A stretch of 64,000 nucleotides of DNA from Sphingomonas echinoides (GTDB lineage Bacteria > Pseudomonadota > Alphaproteobacteria > Sphingomonadales > Sphingomonadaceae): NCBI RefSeq assembly GCF_029623395.1, contig NZ_JAPYKK010000016.1, forward strand, positions 1 to 64,000, in the 5' to 3' direction. Positions within the stretch are counted from its first letter, which is position 1. Each line of letters begins with the position of its first letter. The notes under the pieces are model-generated. The model was not told the DNA's origin. It saw only the letters and a list, made by a program, of their open reading frames with translations, and made no database searches. Shown here piece after piece: positions 18,514-27,831 of this stretch. The translations under genes were made by a program, and so were the position numbers.

Positions 18514-18921
18514 ATGGTCGATTTGAAAAAAGGCGCACTCGTCGCCGTTGTCGACGGGGAGCATCTGAAGCTCTTCAAGAACTCCGGCGATGCGGGTTCG
18601 CTGAAGCTGACCGAGCAGCCGACAGGCGACATATCGACCGAAAACATGGGTTCGGGCGGACGCCACGCGAGCAGCTCCGCCAATCCGTCGGACAGCCAGC
18701 AGGATGAGGACGCCTTTGCCGCTGGTGTGGCAGAAGTGCTCAACAAGAAGCTGATGGGCGGTTCGATCGACGAACTGGTGATCATCGCCGCGCCGCGCAC
18801 ACTGGGCGAACTGCGCAAGCATTATCACAAGACGCTGAGCGCCAAGCTCGTCGGTGAAGTCTCGAAGGACCTTACCGGTCACTCGGTCGCCGATATCGAG
18901 AAAGCGGTCCACGCGGCCTGA
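18514..18921 (+). CDS. Host attachment family protein (PF10116)
   Basis: 135 aa from the ATG at 18514, preceded by GGAAG. The start is supported by conserved MVDLKKGALVAVVDGEHLKLFKN. Residues 45-60 are a polar low-complexity linker, and the C-terminal half (ELVIIAAPRTLGELRKHYH...LTGHSVADIEKAV) matches the eRF1-domain-3-like fold of proteins annotated as required for attachment to host cells. The family name comes from plant-associated bacteria; its molecular role is unclear and the cytosolic sequence has no signal peptide. Single-gene unit ended by a good hairpin. Confidence 0.82.
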   Translation: MVDLKKGALVAVVDGEHLKLFKNSGDAGSLKLTEQPTGDISTENMGSGGRHASSSANPSDSQQDEDAFAAGVAEVLNKKLMGGSIDELVIIAAPRTLGELRKHYHKTLSAKLVGEVSKDLTGHSVADIEKAVHAA

Positions 18922-18954
18922 TTCTCCGCAGTGCGATCGTCATGATCGAGACGG

Positions 18955-18985
18955 GCCTGCCGCAGCGATGCGGCAGGCCTTTGTC
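18955..18985 (+). terminator. Rho-independent terminator
   Basis: Perfect 9-bp stem GCCTGCCGC / GCGGCAGGC with a 6-nt loop, followed by CTTTGTC, 33 bp after the stop of the host-attachment-family gene. Between here and 19147 I see no gene, only a second GC-rich hairpin around 19071-19100. Confidence 0.75.
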
Positions 18986-19147
18986 GTCCGGGGTGGCCCA
19001 GGGTGGCGGTCAGGCGGGGCAGTGCTTCGACCTTTAAGCTCGAGTCCCGTAGATCCCCGGCATCGCCTGCCCGGTCCAACGCGAAGCGGGCAGGCGTCGC
19101 GATACCCGGGGCTGGCATCCCCCCCCGCCAACGCCTATCTCTCCCCC

Positions 19148-19498
19148 ATGAAGTTCCTGCAGTATCTTTCGCCCAAGCAGGCGTTCCGCGATGTGAAGAC
19201 GTATGTCACGACGCGGCGGCCGCATCAGCTCGGCTTCATGGGGGTCGCGCTGGCGCTGACCTATGTGATGATCATGGGGGTGATCTATGAATCGCGGATC
19301 CCGCCCAAGCCGTATCATCGCGACATCATCTATGTGCAGAACTGGCGGCTCGACCGGACCGATGCGCAGATCATCGCGCAGCAGAAGATCGACAGCGCGG
19401 AGAAGGCCAAGCAGGACGCTGAGCTCAAGCGGCTTCAGGACGAACGCAAGGCGCAGTTCAAGAAGGTCAATGACGGGCTGAAAGCCTGGGGAATCTAA
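19148..19498 (+). CDS. Small single-pass membrane protein, unknown function
   Basis: 116 aa from the ATG at 19148. The cytosolic N-terminus is basic (about residues 1-27), followed by one transmembrane helix (about 28-46, GFMGVALALTYVMIMGVIY) and a charged, probably coiled-coil C-terminal tail rich in Lys, Glu and Gln (about 75-110). No known domain recognised. It ends 3 bp before ribD and so is probably the first gene of the riboflavin transcript, although nothing in it suggests a flavin role. Confidence 0.75.
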   Translation: MKFLQYLSPKQAFRDVKTYVTTRRPHQLGFMGVALALTYVMIMGVIYESRIPPKPYHRDIIYVQNWRLDRTDAQIIAQQKIDSAEKAKQDAELKRLQDERKAQFKKVNDGLKAWGI

Positions 19499-19501
19499 CC
19501 C

Positions 19502-20521
19502 ATGGACGATGCACGCTGGATGGGCGCGGCGCTCGCGCTCGCTACGCGCGGGCGCGGGCGGACGGCGCCCAACCCGAACGTCGGGTGCGTCATCGTCGCA
19601 GCGGGGAAGGTCGTCGGGCGTGGCTGGACGCAGGCGGGGGGGCGCCCGCATGCCGAGGCGATGGCGCTGGCACAGGCCGGGGAGAAGTCGCGCGGCGCAA
19701 CTGTCTATGTGACGCTCGAACCTTGCGCGCACGTCTCGCCGCGCGGCCCCGCCTGTGCCGACCTGCTGATCCTGTCGAACGTCGCGCGTGTGGTCGTGGC
19801 GGTGGGCGATCCCGACGTGCGCACCGACGGCGCGGGGATCGCGCGGTTGCGTGCCGCGGGGATCGGGGTCGACGTCGGGACGGGCGAGTTGGCGGCGCGC
19901 GTCGCAATGGCGGGTTTCCTGACGCGGCTTGCGCTCGAGCGCCCGTACGTGACGCTCAAGCTGGCGATGTCGCTCGACGGCGCGATGGCGATGGACTCGG
20001 GGGCGAGCAAGTGGATCACCGGCCCTGCAGCGCGGGCGCACGCGCATCTCGAGCGATCGCGCCACGAAGCGATCCTCGTCGGGCGCGCGACGATCGATGC
20101 GGATGCGCCGACGCTCGACGTGCGGCTCGCCGGGCTCGAGGACCGCGCGCCGCGCCGCCTGATCCTGTCGCGCACCCCGGCGTTCGCGCACCCCGACGCC
20201 GATTCCGGCGCGTGGGAAAATGTGTCGGCCCCCGAGGCGATTGCCGCCATCACCGGAGTCGATCACGTGCTGGTCGAGGGTGGCCCGGCCACTGCCGCCG
20301 CCTTCCTCGCCGCGGATCTGGTCGATCGGTTGCTGCTGTACCGCGCGCCGATCCTGATCGGTGGCGGACGGACGATCCCGGACATCGGCGTGTCCGACCT
20401 TGCCGACGTGCACGGGCGTTGGCGCTTGACCGACGCGCGCGCCCTTGGCAGCGACCGGCTCGAGGTTTACGAGCGCGTAAGGACGCGCGCTGCCGCGGCA
20501 CCGCCGGGCGCAAGGGGATAA
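19502..20521 (+). CDS. ribD: Bifunctional pyrimidine deaminase/reductase of riboflavin synthesis
   Basis: 339 aa. The N-terminal cytidine-deaminase-like zinc domain has PHAEAMAL and [16 protein letters not shown] (His and two Cys zinc ligands). The C-terminal reductase domain starts near [15 protein letters not shown] and includes the [12 protein letters not shown] region. It carries out steps 2 and 3 of riboflavin synthesis from the GTP cyclohydrolase II product. First recognisable rib gene of the operon ribD-ribE-ribBX-ribH. I looked for an FMN riboswitch upstream and did not see its conserved blocks. Confidence 0.95.
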   Translation: MDDARWMGAALALATRGRGRTAPNPNVGCVIVAAGKVVGRGWTQAGGRPHAEAMALAQAGEKSRGATVYVTLEPCAHVSPRGPACADLLILSNVARVVVAVGDPDVRTDGAGIARLRAAGIGVDVGTGELAARVAMAGFLTRLALERPYVTLKLAMSLDGAMAMDSGASKWITGPAARAHAHLERSRHEAILVGRATIDADAPTLDVRLAGLEDRAPRRLILSRTPAFAHPDADSGAWENVSAPEAIAAITGVDHVLVEGGPATAAAFLAADLVDRLLLYRAPILIGGGRTIPDIGVSDLADVHGRWRLTDARALGSDRLEVYERVRTRAAAAPPGARG

Positions 20522-20526
20522 GGCGA

Positions 20527-21144
20527 ATGTTCACCGGGATCATTACCGACATCGGCACGATCGACCGGGTCGAACAGCGCGGCGACCTGCGCATCGTGGT
20601 TTCGACCGGCTATGACATGCAGGGCGTCGATCTCGGCGCGTCGATCGCCTGTTCGGGCGTGTGCCTGACGGTGGTCGACAAGGGCGGCGACGCGCTCGGC
20701 GGCTGGTTTGCCGCCGACGTCTCGGGCGAAACGCTGTCGCGCACCGCCGCGGGGCAATGGACCGCCGGCGCCAAGCTCAATCTGGAGCGCGCGCTCAAGC
20801 TGGGCGAGGAACTCGGCGGGCATATCGTGACCGGCCATGTCGACGGGATCGGCGAGGTCGTGTCGACCACGACCGAGGGCGGATCGCTCCGCGTCGTCGT
20901 TGCGGCAGGACCCGACATCGCGCCGTTCGTCGCGCCCAAGGGGTCGATCACGCTCGACGGCGTGTCGCTCACCGTCAACAGCGTCGAGGACGAGCCCGAG
21001 CGCGTGCTGGTCGGGATCAACCTGATCCCGCACACCGCCGCGGTCACCACCCTCGGCAGCCTTCATGCCGGTTCGCCGATCAACATCGAGATCGACGTGC
21101 TGGCCCGGTATCTCAAGCGCATGGAGCATTATCGTGGCCGCTAA
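20527..21144 (+). CDS. ribE: Riboflavin synthase, alpha subunit
   Basis: 205 aa. The two lumazine-binding repeats are clear: [12 protein letters not shown]...[12 protein letters not shown] at the start of repeat 1 and [14 protein letters not shown]...[13 protein letters not shown] in repeat 2. Converts two 6,7-dimethyl-8-ribityllumazine into riboflavin and the pyrimidinedione. It starts 5 bp after ribD and its end overlaps the GTG start of ribBX by 11 bp. Confidence 0.96.
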   Translation: MFTGIITDIGTIDRVEQRGDLRIVVSTGYDMQGVDLGASIACSGVCLTVVDKGGDALGGWFAADVSGETLSRTAAGQWTAGAKLNLERALKLGEELGGHIVTGHVDGIGEVVSTTTEGGSLRVVVAAGPDIAPFVAPKGSITLDGVSLTVNSVEDEPERVLVGINLIPHTAAVTTLGSLHAGSPINIEIDVLARYLKRMEHYRGR

Positions 21145-22297
21145 CCCATCGTCCGGTCCCGAAGTCGCGCGGCTGCGCCACGGCTTCCTGTCGTCGCCGG
21201 AGGAACTGATCGACGAAGCCAAGAACGGCCGCATGTTCATCCTGGTCGACGACGAGGATCGCGAGAACGAGGGCGATCTCGTCATCCCCGCGCAGATGGC
21301 GACCCCTGAGAAGATCAACTTCATGGCCAAGCATGGTCGTGGGCTGATCTGCCTTGCGATGACCAAGAAGCGGGTCGACGAACTCGGGCTCGGGCTGATG
21401 AGCCGCCACAATGGCACGCGGCACGAAACCGCGTTCACCACCTCGATCGAGGCACGCGACGGGGTCACCACCGGCATTTCCGCTGCGGATCGCGCGCGGA
21501 CCATCTCGGTCGCGATCGATTCATCGAAGGGCAAGGACGAGATCGTCACGCCGGGGCATGTCTTCCCGCTGGTCGCGCGCGATGGCGGCGTGCTGGTGCG
21601 CGCCGGGCATACCGAGGCGGCGGTCGACGTGTCGCGGCTGGCGGGGCTCAATCCGTCGGGCGTGATCTGCGAGATCATGAACGAGGATGGCACGATGAGC
21701 CGGCTCGACGACCTCGTCGCCTTCGCGCAGCTTCATAATCTTAAGATCGGCACGATCCGCGACCTGATCGCCTATCGCCGTCGCCACGACCACCTCGTCG
21801 AGAAGCGCGCCGAAATGGCGTTCGACTCGCGCTGGGGCGGGCAGTGGAAGGCGATGACCTTCCACAACAAGGCGACCGGCGACGAGACGATTGCCTTGGT
21901 CAAGGGCCGGATCGACCCCGCCAAGCCGACGCTGGTGCGGATGCACACCATGTCGACCTTCGTTGATGTGTTCGGCGAGGAAAACGAGCGGTCGGGCTTA
22001 CTGTCGCGCTCGATGGAACTGATCGGCGAGGAAGGCGCGGGCGTGATCGTCGTGATCAACCGGCCGATGAAGGATTCGCTCACGCGCTTCATCAAGCTGC
22101 GCGGCGAGGGCAAGGGCGCGGGCGCGCCCGAGGTCGAGGAACTCCGCGATTACGGCGTCGGCGCGCAGATCCTCGCCGAACTCGGGGTCGAGGAAATGAT
22201 CCTGCTGACCAACACGCATCACGCGCTCGTCGGGCTCGAAGGCTATGGCCTGTCGATCGTTGACGAGCGTTCCATCCCCGGTACGGGCGGAGAATAA
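21134..22297 (+). CDS. ribB: 3,4-dihydroxy-2-butanone 4-phosphate synthase with degenerate GTP cyclohydrolase II-like domain (RibBX type)
   Basis: 387 aa from a GTG at 21134. The N-terminal DHBP synthase is intact: [11 protein letters not shown] (metal acids), then [31 protein letters not shown] and the TPGHVFPL region. The C-terminal part is RibA-like in length, but where RibA has the zinc-ligand CLTGDVF...CDCG segment this protein has [15 protein letters not shown] with no cysteine, so cyclohydrolase activity is not expected. This hybrid was described in proteobacteria as RibBX. A separate active RibA must be elsewhere. Confidence 0.93.
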   Translation: MAANPSSGPEVARLRHGFLSSPEELIDEAKNGRMFILVDDEDRENEGDLVIPAQMATPEKINFMAKHGRGLICLAMTKKRVDELGLGLMSRHNGTRHETAFTTSIEARDGVTTGISAADRARTISVAIDSSKGKDEIVTPGHVFPLVARDGGVLVRAGHTEAAVDVSRLAGLNPSGVICEIMNEDGTMSRLDDLVAFAQLHNLKIGTIRDLIAYRRRHDHLVEKRAEMAFDSRWGGQWKAMTFHNKATGDETIALVKGRIDPAKPTLVRMHTMSTFVDVFGEENERSGLLSRSMELIGEEGAGVIVVINRPMKDSLTRFIKLRGEGKGAGAPEVEELRDYGVGAQILAELGVEEMILLTNTHHALVGLEGYGLSIVDERSIPGTGGE

Positions 22298-22716
22298 TGG
22301 CCAAGATCCTCATCGTCGAAGCACGGTTTTACGACCATCTCAACGACCTGCTGCTCGAAGGCGCGCGCGCCGCGATCGAAGAGGCGGGGCACAGCCACGA
22401 GACGATCACCGTTCCCGGCGCGCTCGAGATCCCGGGCGCGGTCGCGCTGGCGGCGGACAGCGACCAGTATGACGGCTTCGTCGCGCTGGGCGTCGTGATC
22501 CGCGGCGAGACCTATCATTTCGAGATCGTCGCGGGCGAAAGCGCGCGCGGGTTGATGGCGCTGTCGATGGACGGGCTTGCGATCGGCAACGGCATCCTGA
22601 CGACCGAGAACGAAGCGCAGGCGCTGACGCGCGCGCGCAAGGACGAGAAGGACAAGGGCGGCGAGGCCGCCAAGGCCGCGCTCGCGATGATCGCGCTTAA
22701 AGACCGGTTCGGCTGA
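22297..22716 (+). CDS. ribH: 6,7-dimethyl-8-ribityllumazine synthase
   Basis: 139 aa. [13 protein letters not shown] (substrate loop), [16 protein letters not shown] (with the catalytic-region His) and [15 protein letters not shown] (phosphate-site loop) are the family signatures. It is short at the N-terminus, as in alphaproteobacterial RibH. It condenses the DHBP from RibB with the RibD product. Its ATG overlaps the ribBX stop by one base (TAATG). Confidence 0.96.
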   Translation: MAKILIVEARFYDHLNDLLLEGARAAIEEAGHSHETITVPGALEIPGAVALAADSDQYDGFVALGVVIRGETYHFEIVAGESARGLMALSMDGLAIGNGILTTENEAQALTRARKDEKDKGGEAAKAALAMIALKDRFG

Positions 22717-22723
22717 GCGGCGC

Positions 22724-23263
22724 GTGGTGAACGGGCCGATCCTGTTTACCGAACGGCTGATCCTCCGCCCGCTCGCGGCGGAGGATGCGGAAGGCTGGTA
22801 TGCGTTCAACGCCGACCCGGTGACGATGCGGCATCTAGGCGGCGTGCAGGACCGCGGCACCGCGTGGCGCTCGCTGTGCATCATGGCGGGGGCGTGGCAG
22901 ATCCGCGGGTTCTCGATGTTCTCGCTGATCGAGCGTGGCACCGGGCGCTGGGTCGGGCGCGTCGGACCGTGGATGCCCGAGGGCTGGCCCGGGACCGAAG
23001 TCGGCTGGGGCGTTGCGCGGGAATTCGCCGGCAAGGGTTTCGCGCGCGAGGCGGCGGTGGCGACGATCGACTATGCGTTCGACGTGCTCGGCTGGGACGA
23101 CGTGATCCATACGATCGCACCGGAGAACGTCGAGTCCGCTGCGCTGGCGGCCCGGCTGGGGTCGGTCAACCGCGGACCGACGCGCTTGCCCGCGCCGCTG
23201 GCGCATCTGCCGGTGGATGCGTGGGGGCAGACCGCGGCGGAGTGGCGCGCTAGGAAGCGCTAA
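22724..23263 (+). CDS. GNAT family N-acetyltransferase (RimJ/RimL-like)
   Basis: 179 aa from a GTG, 7 bp after ribH. LFTERLILRPLAAEDAEGW is the typical RimJ/L start, and VGWGVAREFAGKGFAREAA is the acetyl-CoA pyrophosphate loop (motif A), followed by VIHTIAPENVES. Substrate unknown; such enzymes modify protein N-termini or small molecules. It appears to be the last gene of the rib transcript. Confidence 0.86.
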   Translation: MVNGPILFTERLILRPLAAEDAEGWYAFNADPVTMRHLGGVQDRGTAWRSLCIMAGAWQIRGFSMFSLIERGTGRWVGRVGPWMPEGWPGTEVGWGVAREFAGKGFAREAAVATIDYAFDVLGWDDVIHTIAPENVESAALAARLGSVNRGPTRLPAPLAHLPVDAWGQTAAEWRARKR

Positions 23264-23330
23264 GCGACGCCCTCTTCCCACGACCCCTGCGCTTACTTAT
23301 ACCCGTGTCAATAAGCGGGAGAGCAACACG

Positions 23331-24704
23331 ATGGCGTACGCGCATACGTTCAAGGCCAACCCCCACTGGCTGCCGCGCCAGAAGCAATCCGCGATCCGCG
23401 ATATTCCCGGCGAGGACGGACTCCCCTTCGTCGGCAACACCTTCAAGATGCTGCGCGATCCGGGTGCGTTCGGGCGGCGGATGATCGCGCAATATGGTCC
23501 GGTGTTCCGCAACAATGCGTTCGGCGGACCGACCGTGACGCTAGTCGGCCCGGAAGCGAACGAACTCGTGCTGTTCGACCGCGATCGCGTGTTCTCGTCC
23601 GAACAGGGGTGGGGGCCGCTGCTCAACCTGTTGTTTCCGCGCGGGTTGATGCTGATGGATTTCGAAAAGCACCGCGCCGACCGCAAGGTCATGGCGGTCG
23701 CGTTCAAGCCCGAGCCGATGCGGCATTATGCGGAGACGCTCAACGTCGGCATCGCGCGCGAAGTCGCGACCTGGGGCGACCGGCCGCTGCGCTTCTACGA
23801 TGCGATCAAGGAACTGACGCTCGATCTTGCCGCCGAGAGCTTCCTCGGCATGCCGCTGGGGGAGGAAGCGAACCGGATCAACCAGGCGTTCGTCGACGAG
23901 GTGCAGGCGTCGGTCACGCCGATCCGCATTCCGCTGCCGGGCACGCAGATGCGCAAGGGGGTGAAGGCGCGCGCCTATCTGATCGATCTGTTCAAGCGCG
24001 AGATTCCGGCGCGGCGGGCGGGGCAAGGGCAGGACTTCTTCTCGCAATTCTGCCGCGCGACCGGGGATGACGGGCAACCGCTATCCGCCGATGCGATCGC
24101 GGATCACATGAACTTCCTGATGATGGCGGCGCACGACACGATCACGTCGTCCGCGACCAGCCTCGTCATGCTGCTGGGGCGCAACCCCGAATGGCAGGAG
24201 AAACTGCGCGCGGAGATCGCCGAGCTTGGGCTCAACGACGGCGGCGCGCTGCCGTATGGCCAGCTCGACCGGCTGGAATTGACCGACATGGCGTTCAAGG
24301 AAGCGCTGCGGATGATTCCGCCGGTGCCGTCCTTGCCGCGGCGGGCGGTCAAGGCGTTCGACTACGGCGGTTATCATATTCCGGCGGGCAGCACGGTCAG
24401 CGTCAGCGTGACCTATACGCACATGATGCCCGAGCTGTGGCCCGATCCGCAGCGGTTCGATCCGTTCCGATTTACGCCGGAAGCGGTGCGCGCGCGGCAT
24501 AAATATGCGTGGGTGCCGTTCGGTGGGGGTGCGCACATGTGCCTGGGGCTGCACTTTGCGACGATGCAGATCCGGATCCTGCTGACGCAGTTGCTGAGCC
24601 GGTATCGGATCGCGCTGGAGCCGGGGGCAGGGGCGGAATGGCAGGCCTGGCCGATCCCGCGCCCGAAGGACGGGTTGCCGCTGCGGTTCGTGCCGCTGGG
24701 GTAG
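23331..24704 (+). CDS. Cytochrome P450
   Basis: 457 aa from the ATG at 23331. The I-helix region reads MMAAHDTITSS, the K-helix EALRMIPP (ExxR), and the heme loop FGGGAHMCLGLHFA carries the Cys thiolate ligand. The N-terminus PGEDGLPFVGNTFKML is soluble, with no membrane anchor. The family is closer to the CYP51/CYP120-like long-chain group than to P450cam types (inference). No ferredoxin reductase is adjacent, so redox partners are elsewhere. Substrate unknown. Confidence 0.92.
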   Translation: MAYAHTFKANPHWLPRQKQSAIRDIPGEDGLPFVGNTFKMLRDPGAFGRRMIAQYGPVFRNNAFGGPTVTLVGPEANELVLFDRDRVFSSEQGWGPLLNLLFPRGLMLMDFEKHRADRKVMAVAFKPEPMRHYAETLNVGIAREVATWGDRPLRFYDAIKELTLDLAAESFLGMPLGEEANRINQAFVDEVQASVTPIRIPLPGTQMRKGVKARAYLIDLFKREIPARRAGQGQDFFSQFCRATGDDGQPLSADAIADHMNFLMMAAHDTITSSATSLVMLLGRNPEWQEKLRAEIAELGLNDGGALPYGQLDRLELTDMAFKEALRMIPPVPSLPRRAVKAFDYGGYHIPAGSTVSVSVTYTHMMPELWPDPQRFDPFRFTPEAVRARHKYAWVPFGGGAHMCLGLHFATMQIRILLTQLLSRYRIALEPGAGAEWQAWPIPRPKDGLPLRFVPLG

Positions 24705-24740
24705 AGGTTGGGGGTTGGGTAGATGCCGTCATCCCACGTC

Positions 24741-24880
24741 CGTCATCCTGAACGCGTTTCAGGATCCAGCCCTCCGCGAGTCCGGACTATGCCTGTTGCG
24801 CGGTGGATGCTGAAACAAGTTCAGCATGACGGCGGCTTTTGGGGGGCGGGGCGGGGTGACGCTCAAACGTCCGATTGCCT
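24741..24880. repeat. Dispersed intergenic palindromic repeat, copy B
   Basis: Contains palindrome TCCTGAAC...GTTTCAGGA at the left and TGCTGAA...TTCAGCA at the right, 45-50 bp apart, followed by a shared tail ending CCGATTGCCT. It aligns almost base for base with 35788-35921, including the spacer CCCTCCGCGAGTCCGGAC. It fills most of the 278-bp gap between the P450 and ene-reductase genes; no gene is visible in the rest. Confidence 0.85.
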
Positions 24881-24982
24881 GTCTGCAGAGGTTTCGCGCG
24901 GGCAGGAATCCATCGTTTCGGATGACGGATCCGGGGGAGGGGGCCGCCGCGCCAAGACTGACGCGGCGGCCGTTAGATGGGC

Positions 24983-26071
24983 TTACGCGTCAGCGGTTTG
25001 CAGGGCCGGATAGTCGATGTAACCTTCCGGTCCCTGGCTGTACCACGTCTTGGCATCGTCCTTCGCCAGCGGCGCACCGGTGCGCAGGCGCTCCGGCAGA
25101 TCGGGGTTGCTGATGAAGGTCCGCCCGAACGCGATCGCGTCGGCGACGCCTGAGTCGATCGCAGCCTGGGCCTCCGCGACCGTCGTGTAATCCGAGTTGA
25201 GCACCAGCGGGCCCTTGAACACCTTGCGGATTTCGGGCGACTGCTTGGGCACTTCGGTCTTGCCGAAGGTCCCGTTGGGGCCGGGTTCGCGCAGTTCGAG
25301 GAAGGCGATGCCGATGGTGTCGAGCACCGTGGCGGCGGCGGTGAACAGGCCGGTCGGGTTGCTGTCATCGACCCCCTGTGAATCGCCATTGGGCGACAGG
25401 CGGACCGCGGTACGGTCGGCACCCGCGACGCTTGCGACCCGCTCGGTCACTTCGCGCAGCAGACGGATGCGGTTCTCGATCGATCCGCCGTAGGAATCGT
25501 CCCGGAAGTTGGCGTTATCGCGCAGGAACTGGTCGATCAGATAGCCATTGGCCGCGTGGATCTGCACCCCGTCGAACCCGGCAGCGAGCGCGTTGCGGGT
25601 TGCCAGCTCGTAATCGTCGATCAGGCGGGGAATCTCGGACAGTTCGAGCGGACGCGCGGTCTCGAAGTCCTGCTTGCCCTCATAGGTGTGCGCCTGGCCC
25701 GCGGTCGCGGTTGCCGAGGACGAGACCGGCTGCATGCCGATCACCGAGGAATGAACCTGGCGGCCCATGTGCCACATCTGCACCATGATCCGGCCGCCGG
25801 CGGCATGGACGCGCTCGGTGACCGGCTTCCACGCCGCGACCTGCTCGTCGTTCCACAGGCCCGGCGCGAACGGCCAGCCGAGACCCTCGCGGCTGATTCC
25901 AGTCGCTTCGGTGATGATGAGGCCCGCACTCGCGCGCTGCTCGTAATAATCCTGCATGATCTCGGTCGGGACGAATGCCTTGGTCGAGCGGCCCCGCGTC
26001 AGCGGCGCCATCAGGATACGGTTGGGGGCGTGGATCGCACCGAGCTGGATGGGATCGAACAAGCTGGGCAT
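24983..26071 (-). CDS. Old yellow enzyme family ene-reductase
   Basis: 362 aa from the ATG at 26071; the frame is open further upstream to 26491 but that part overlaps the divergent transporter gene. LFDPIQLGAIHAPNRILMAPLTR is the OYE N-terminus, QIHAANGYLIDQFL supplies the His/Asn substrate pair, and GGSIENRIRLL and the phosphate-binding AFGRTFISNPDLPERL are present. FMN-dependent NAD(P)H reduction of activated alkenes or nitro compounds (NemA-like). Monocistronic, possibly electrophile-induced (inference). Confidence 0.93.
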   Translation of the reverse strand: MPSLFDPIQLGAIHAPNRILMAPLTRGRSTKAFVPTEIMQDYYEQRASAGLIITEATGISREGLGWPFAPGLWNDEQVAAWKPVTERVHAAGGRIMVQMWHMGRQVHSSVIGMQPVSSSATATAGQAHTYEGKQDFETARPLELSEIPRLIDDYELATRNALAAGFDGVQIHAANGYLIDQFLRDNANFRDDSYGGSIENRIRLLREVTERVASVAGADRTAVRLSPNGDSQGVDDSNPTGLFTAAATVLDTIGIAFLELREPGPNGTFGKTEVPKQSPEIRKVFKGPLVLNSDYTTVAEAQAAIDSGVADAIAFGRTFISNPDLPERLRTGAPLAKDDAKTWYSQGPEGYIDYPALQTADA

Positions 26072-26126
26072 AAAACACGAAGTCCTTTTGCTGTGACGCA
26101 GCACAGATAGGAAGCTACACGGCCGC

Positions 26127-27050
26127 ATGCATCCGCGCTCCTCCGAAAGAAAAACTGTCTCGCCCAAAAACCCGGTCGAGCCGACCCCGCTCGCGATCGC
26201 CGCGGTCATCCTGGCGAACGCCGCGCTCGCCTTCGGGCCGTGGTTCGTCCGGCTGGCGGATGTCGGGCCGGTATCCTCGGCATTCTGGCGGATTGCGCTC
26301 GCGGCGCCGCTGCTGGCGGGGGCCGCGCTGGCGACCGGGTGGCGCCCCTCGCGGAATACCGGCGCCGGTGGACTGTCGGGACTGTTGTGGGCGATGATCG
26401 CGGTGGGCGGCGTATGTTTCGCGGCGGATCTGGCGAGCTGGCACCTCGGCATCCTGCGCACCACGCTCGCCAACGCCACGCTGTTCGGCAATTGCGCGAT
26501 CCTGATGTTCCCGATCTACGGCTTCCTTGCCGCGCGGAGCTGGCCGACGCGGATCCAGGGCATCGCGCTGCTGCTGGCGACGGTCGGCGCGGTTCTGCTG
26601 ATGGGGCGGTCGTATCAGCTCGATCCGCGCAACCTGGCGGGCGACATGCTGTGCCTGCTCGCCGGCGTGCTCTACACCGGCTATTTCATCCTGATGGCGC
26701 GCGCCCGCGCGACGCTGCCGCCGGTTCCCGCGCTCGCCTTGTCGACGCTCGCCAGCATCCTGCCGTTGCTGCTCTTCGCGCTGCTGCTTGGTGAGACGAT
26801 GTGGCCGACGCACTGGGGCCCGCTGGTCGGGCTGGCGCTGGTAAGCCAGGTGATCGGGCAGGGGCTGATGCTCTTCGCGCTCGGCAAGCTGCCGCCGCTG
26901 GTGGTCGGGCTCGCCTTGCTGGTCCAGCCGGTGGTCGGCGCGACGATCGGCTGGACCGTCTATGGCGAGAAACTGGGCTTGCCCGATCTGTTCGGGGCAT
27001 CGCTCGTCGCGGTCGCGCTGGTGCTGGTAAGCCGTCGCGCACGCGACTAG
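26127..27050 (+). CDS. EamA/DMT family transporter
   Basis: 307 aa. Ten hydrophobic helices in two EamA halves can be read (for example AIAAVILANAALAFGPWFVRL at the start and VGATIGWTVYGEKLGLPDLFGASLVAVALVLV at the end). The GEKL near the last helices is typical of the second EamA repeat. Inner-membrane metabolite or drug exporter of unknown substrate. The start is chosen at the ATG at 26127; a shorter start is possible since the first 20 residues are polar. COQ9 begins 8 bp after its stop. Confidence 0.87.
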   Translation: MHPRSSERKTVSPKNPVEPTPLAIAAVILANAALAFGPWFVRLADVGPVSSAFWRIALAAPLLAGAALATGWRPSRNTGAGGLSGLLWAMIAVGGVCFAADLASWHLGILRTTLANATLFGNCAILMFPIYGFLAARSWPTRIQGIALLLATVGAVLLMGRSYQLDPRNLAGDMLCLLAGVLYTGYFILMARARATLPPVPALALSTLASILPLLLFALLLGETMWPTHWGPLVGLALVSQVIGQGLMLFALGKLPPLVVGLALLVQPVVGATIGWTVYGEKLGLPDLFGASLVAVALVLVSRRARD

Positions 27051-27058
27051 ATAGGGGC

Positions 27059-27760
27059 ATGGCCGATCCGATCCCGCTCCCCGTTCCCGTCACCACCCCC
27101 GTCAATCGTCTTGCCGACGCGACGCTCGACGAAATCCGCGCGGCGCTTGCGCCGTCGATTGCGGACAATGCCGGGTTCGACGGCTGGGGTGACGCCGCGC
27201 GCGACATGGCGGCGGACCAGGCGGGGGTTGACCGCGACGTCGCGCGGCTGGCGTTTCCGGGCGGCGCGGTCGACATGATTGCGGCGTGGTTCGCGCAGGT
27301 CGATGCCGAGATGCTCGCGCGCCTGCCGCAGGACCGTCTGATGACGATGAAAGTGCGCGACCGCATCCCCGCGCTGGTCGAGGCACGGCTCGACATCGTC
27401 GCGCCCAATCGCGAGGCGCTCCGCCGCGCGCTCGCGATCCTGGCACTCCCGCAGAATGCGGTGCGCGGGATCAAGCTCGGCTGGCATGCTGCCGACGTCA
27501 TGTGGCGCGCGGCGGGCGATACCGCGACCGACTATAACCATTATACCAAGCGGACGCTGTTGTCGGGCGTGTACGCCGCGACCATCACGGTCTTCCTCGA
27601 CGACGCCAGCGAGGGCCATGCAGACACGCGCGCGTTCCTCGCGCGGCGGATCTGGGGGATCATGCGGTTCGAGCGGATCAAGAACCGGATGGTCGGCCAG
27701 TCCGAATTGCGGCCGAGCCTGTCGCGGTTTGTCGGTCGGTTGCGCTATCCGGCGGTGTGA
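27059..27760 (+). CDS. Ubiquinone biosynthesis protein COQ9 family
   Basis: 233 aa from the ATG at 27059, preceded by ATAGGGGC. The COQ9 C-terminal signature is visible: AWHAADVMWRAAGDTATDYNHYTKR-like segment (GWHAADVMW...DYNHYTKRTLL), then FLDDASEGHADTRAFL. COQ9 is a TetR-fold lipid-binding protein that presents ubiquinone intermediates to COQ7 in mitochondria; alphaproteobacterial members are assumed to do likewise. A longer in-frame reading from 26801 lies inside the transporter gene and is rejected. Confidence 0.92.
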   Translation: MADPIPLPVPVTTPVNRLADATLDEIRAALAPSIADNAGFDGWGDAARDMAADQAGVDRDVARLAFPGGAVDMIAAWFAQVDAEMLARLPQDRLMTMKVRDRIPALVEARLDIVAPNREALRRALAILALPQNAVRGIKLGWHAADVMWRAAGDTATDYNHYTKRTLLSGVYAATITVFLDDASEGHADTRAFLARRIWGIMRFERIKNRMVGQSELRPSLSRFVGRLRYPAV

Positions 27761-27809
27761 ATGCGACGGGCTGCGAACGGATCGCATTTAGTGCTGGCGC
27801 TTCCCGGTC

Positions 27810-27828
27810 GTTATTGATAATCAGTCGC
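27810..27828 (+). promoter_or_regulatory. Candidate Fur box in front of feoAB
   Basis: The 19-mer GTTATTGATAATCAGTCGC matches the classical Fur consensus at 14 of 19 positions, with the central TGATAATCA intact and the right half degenerate. It lies 3 bp before the feoA start in an otherwise short 71-bp gap, so binding would block transcription or initiation. Confidence 0.5.
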
Positions 27829-27831
27829 ATC

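Noticed and set aside
19010..19147. FMN riboswitch in front of the riboflavin operon
   Set aside because: A GC-rich hairpin is present around 19071-19100, but the conserved RFN blocks were not found, and a small gene lies between it and ribD.
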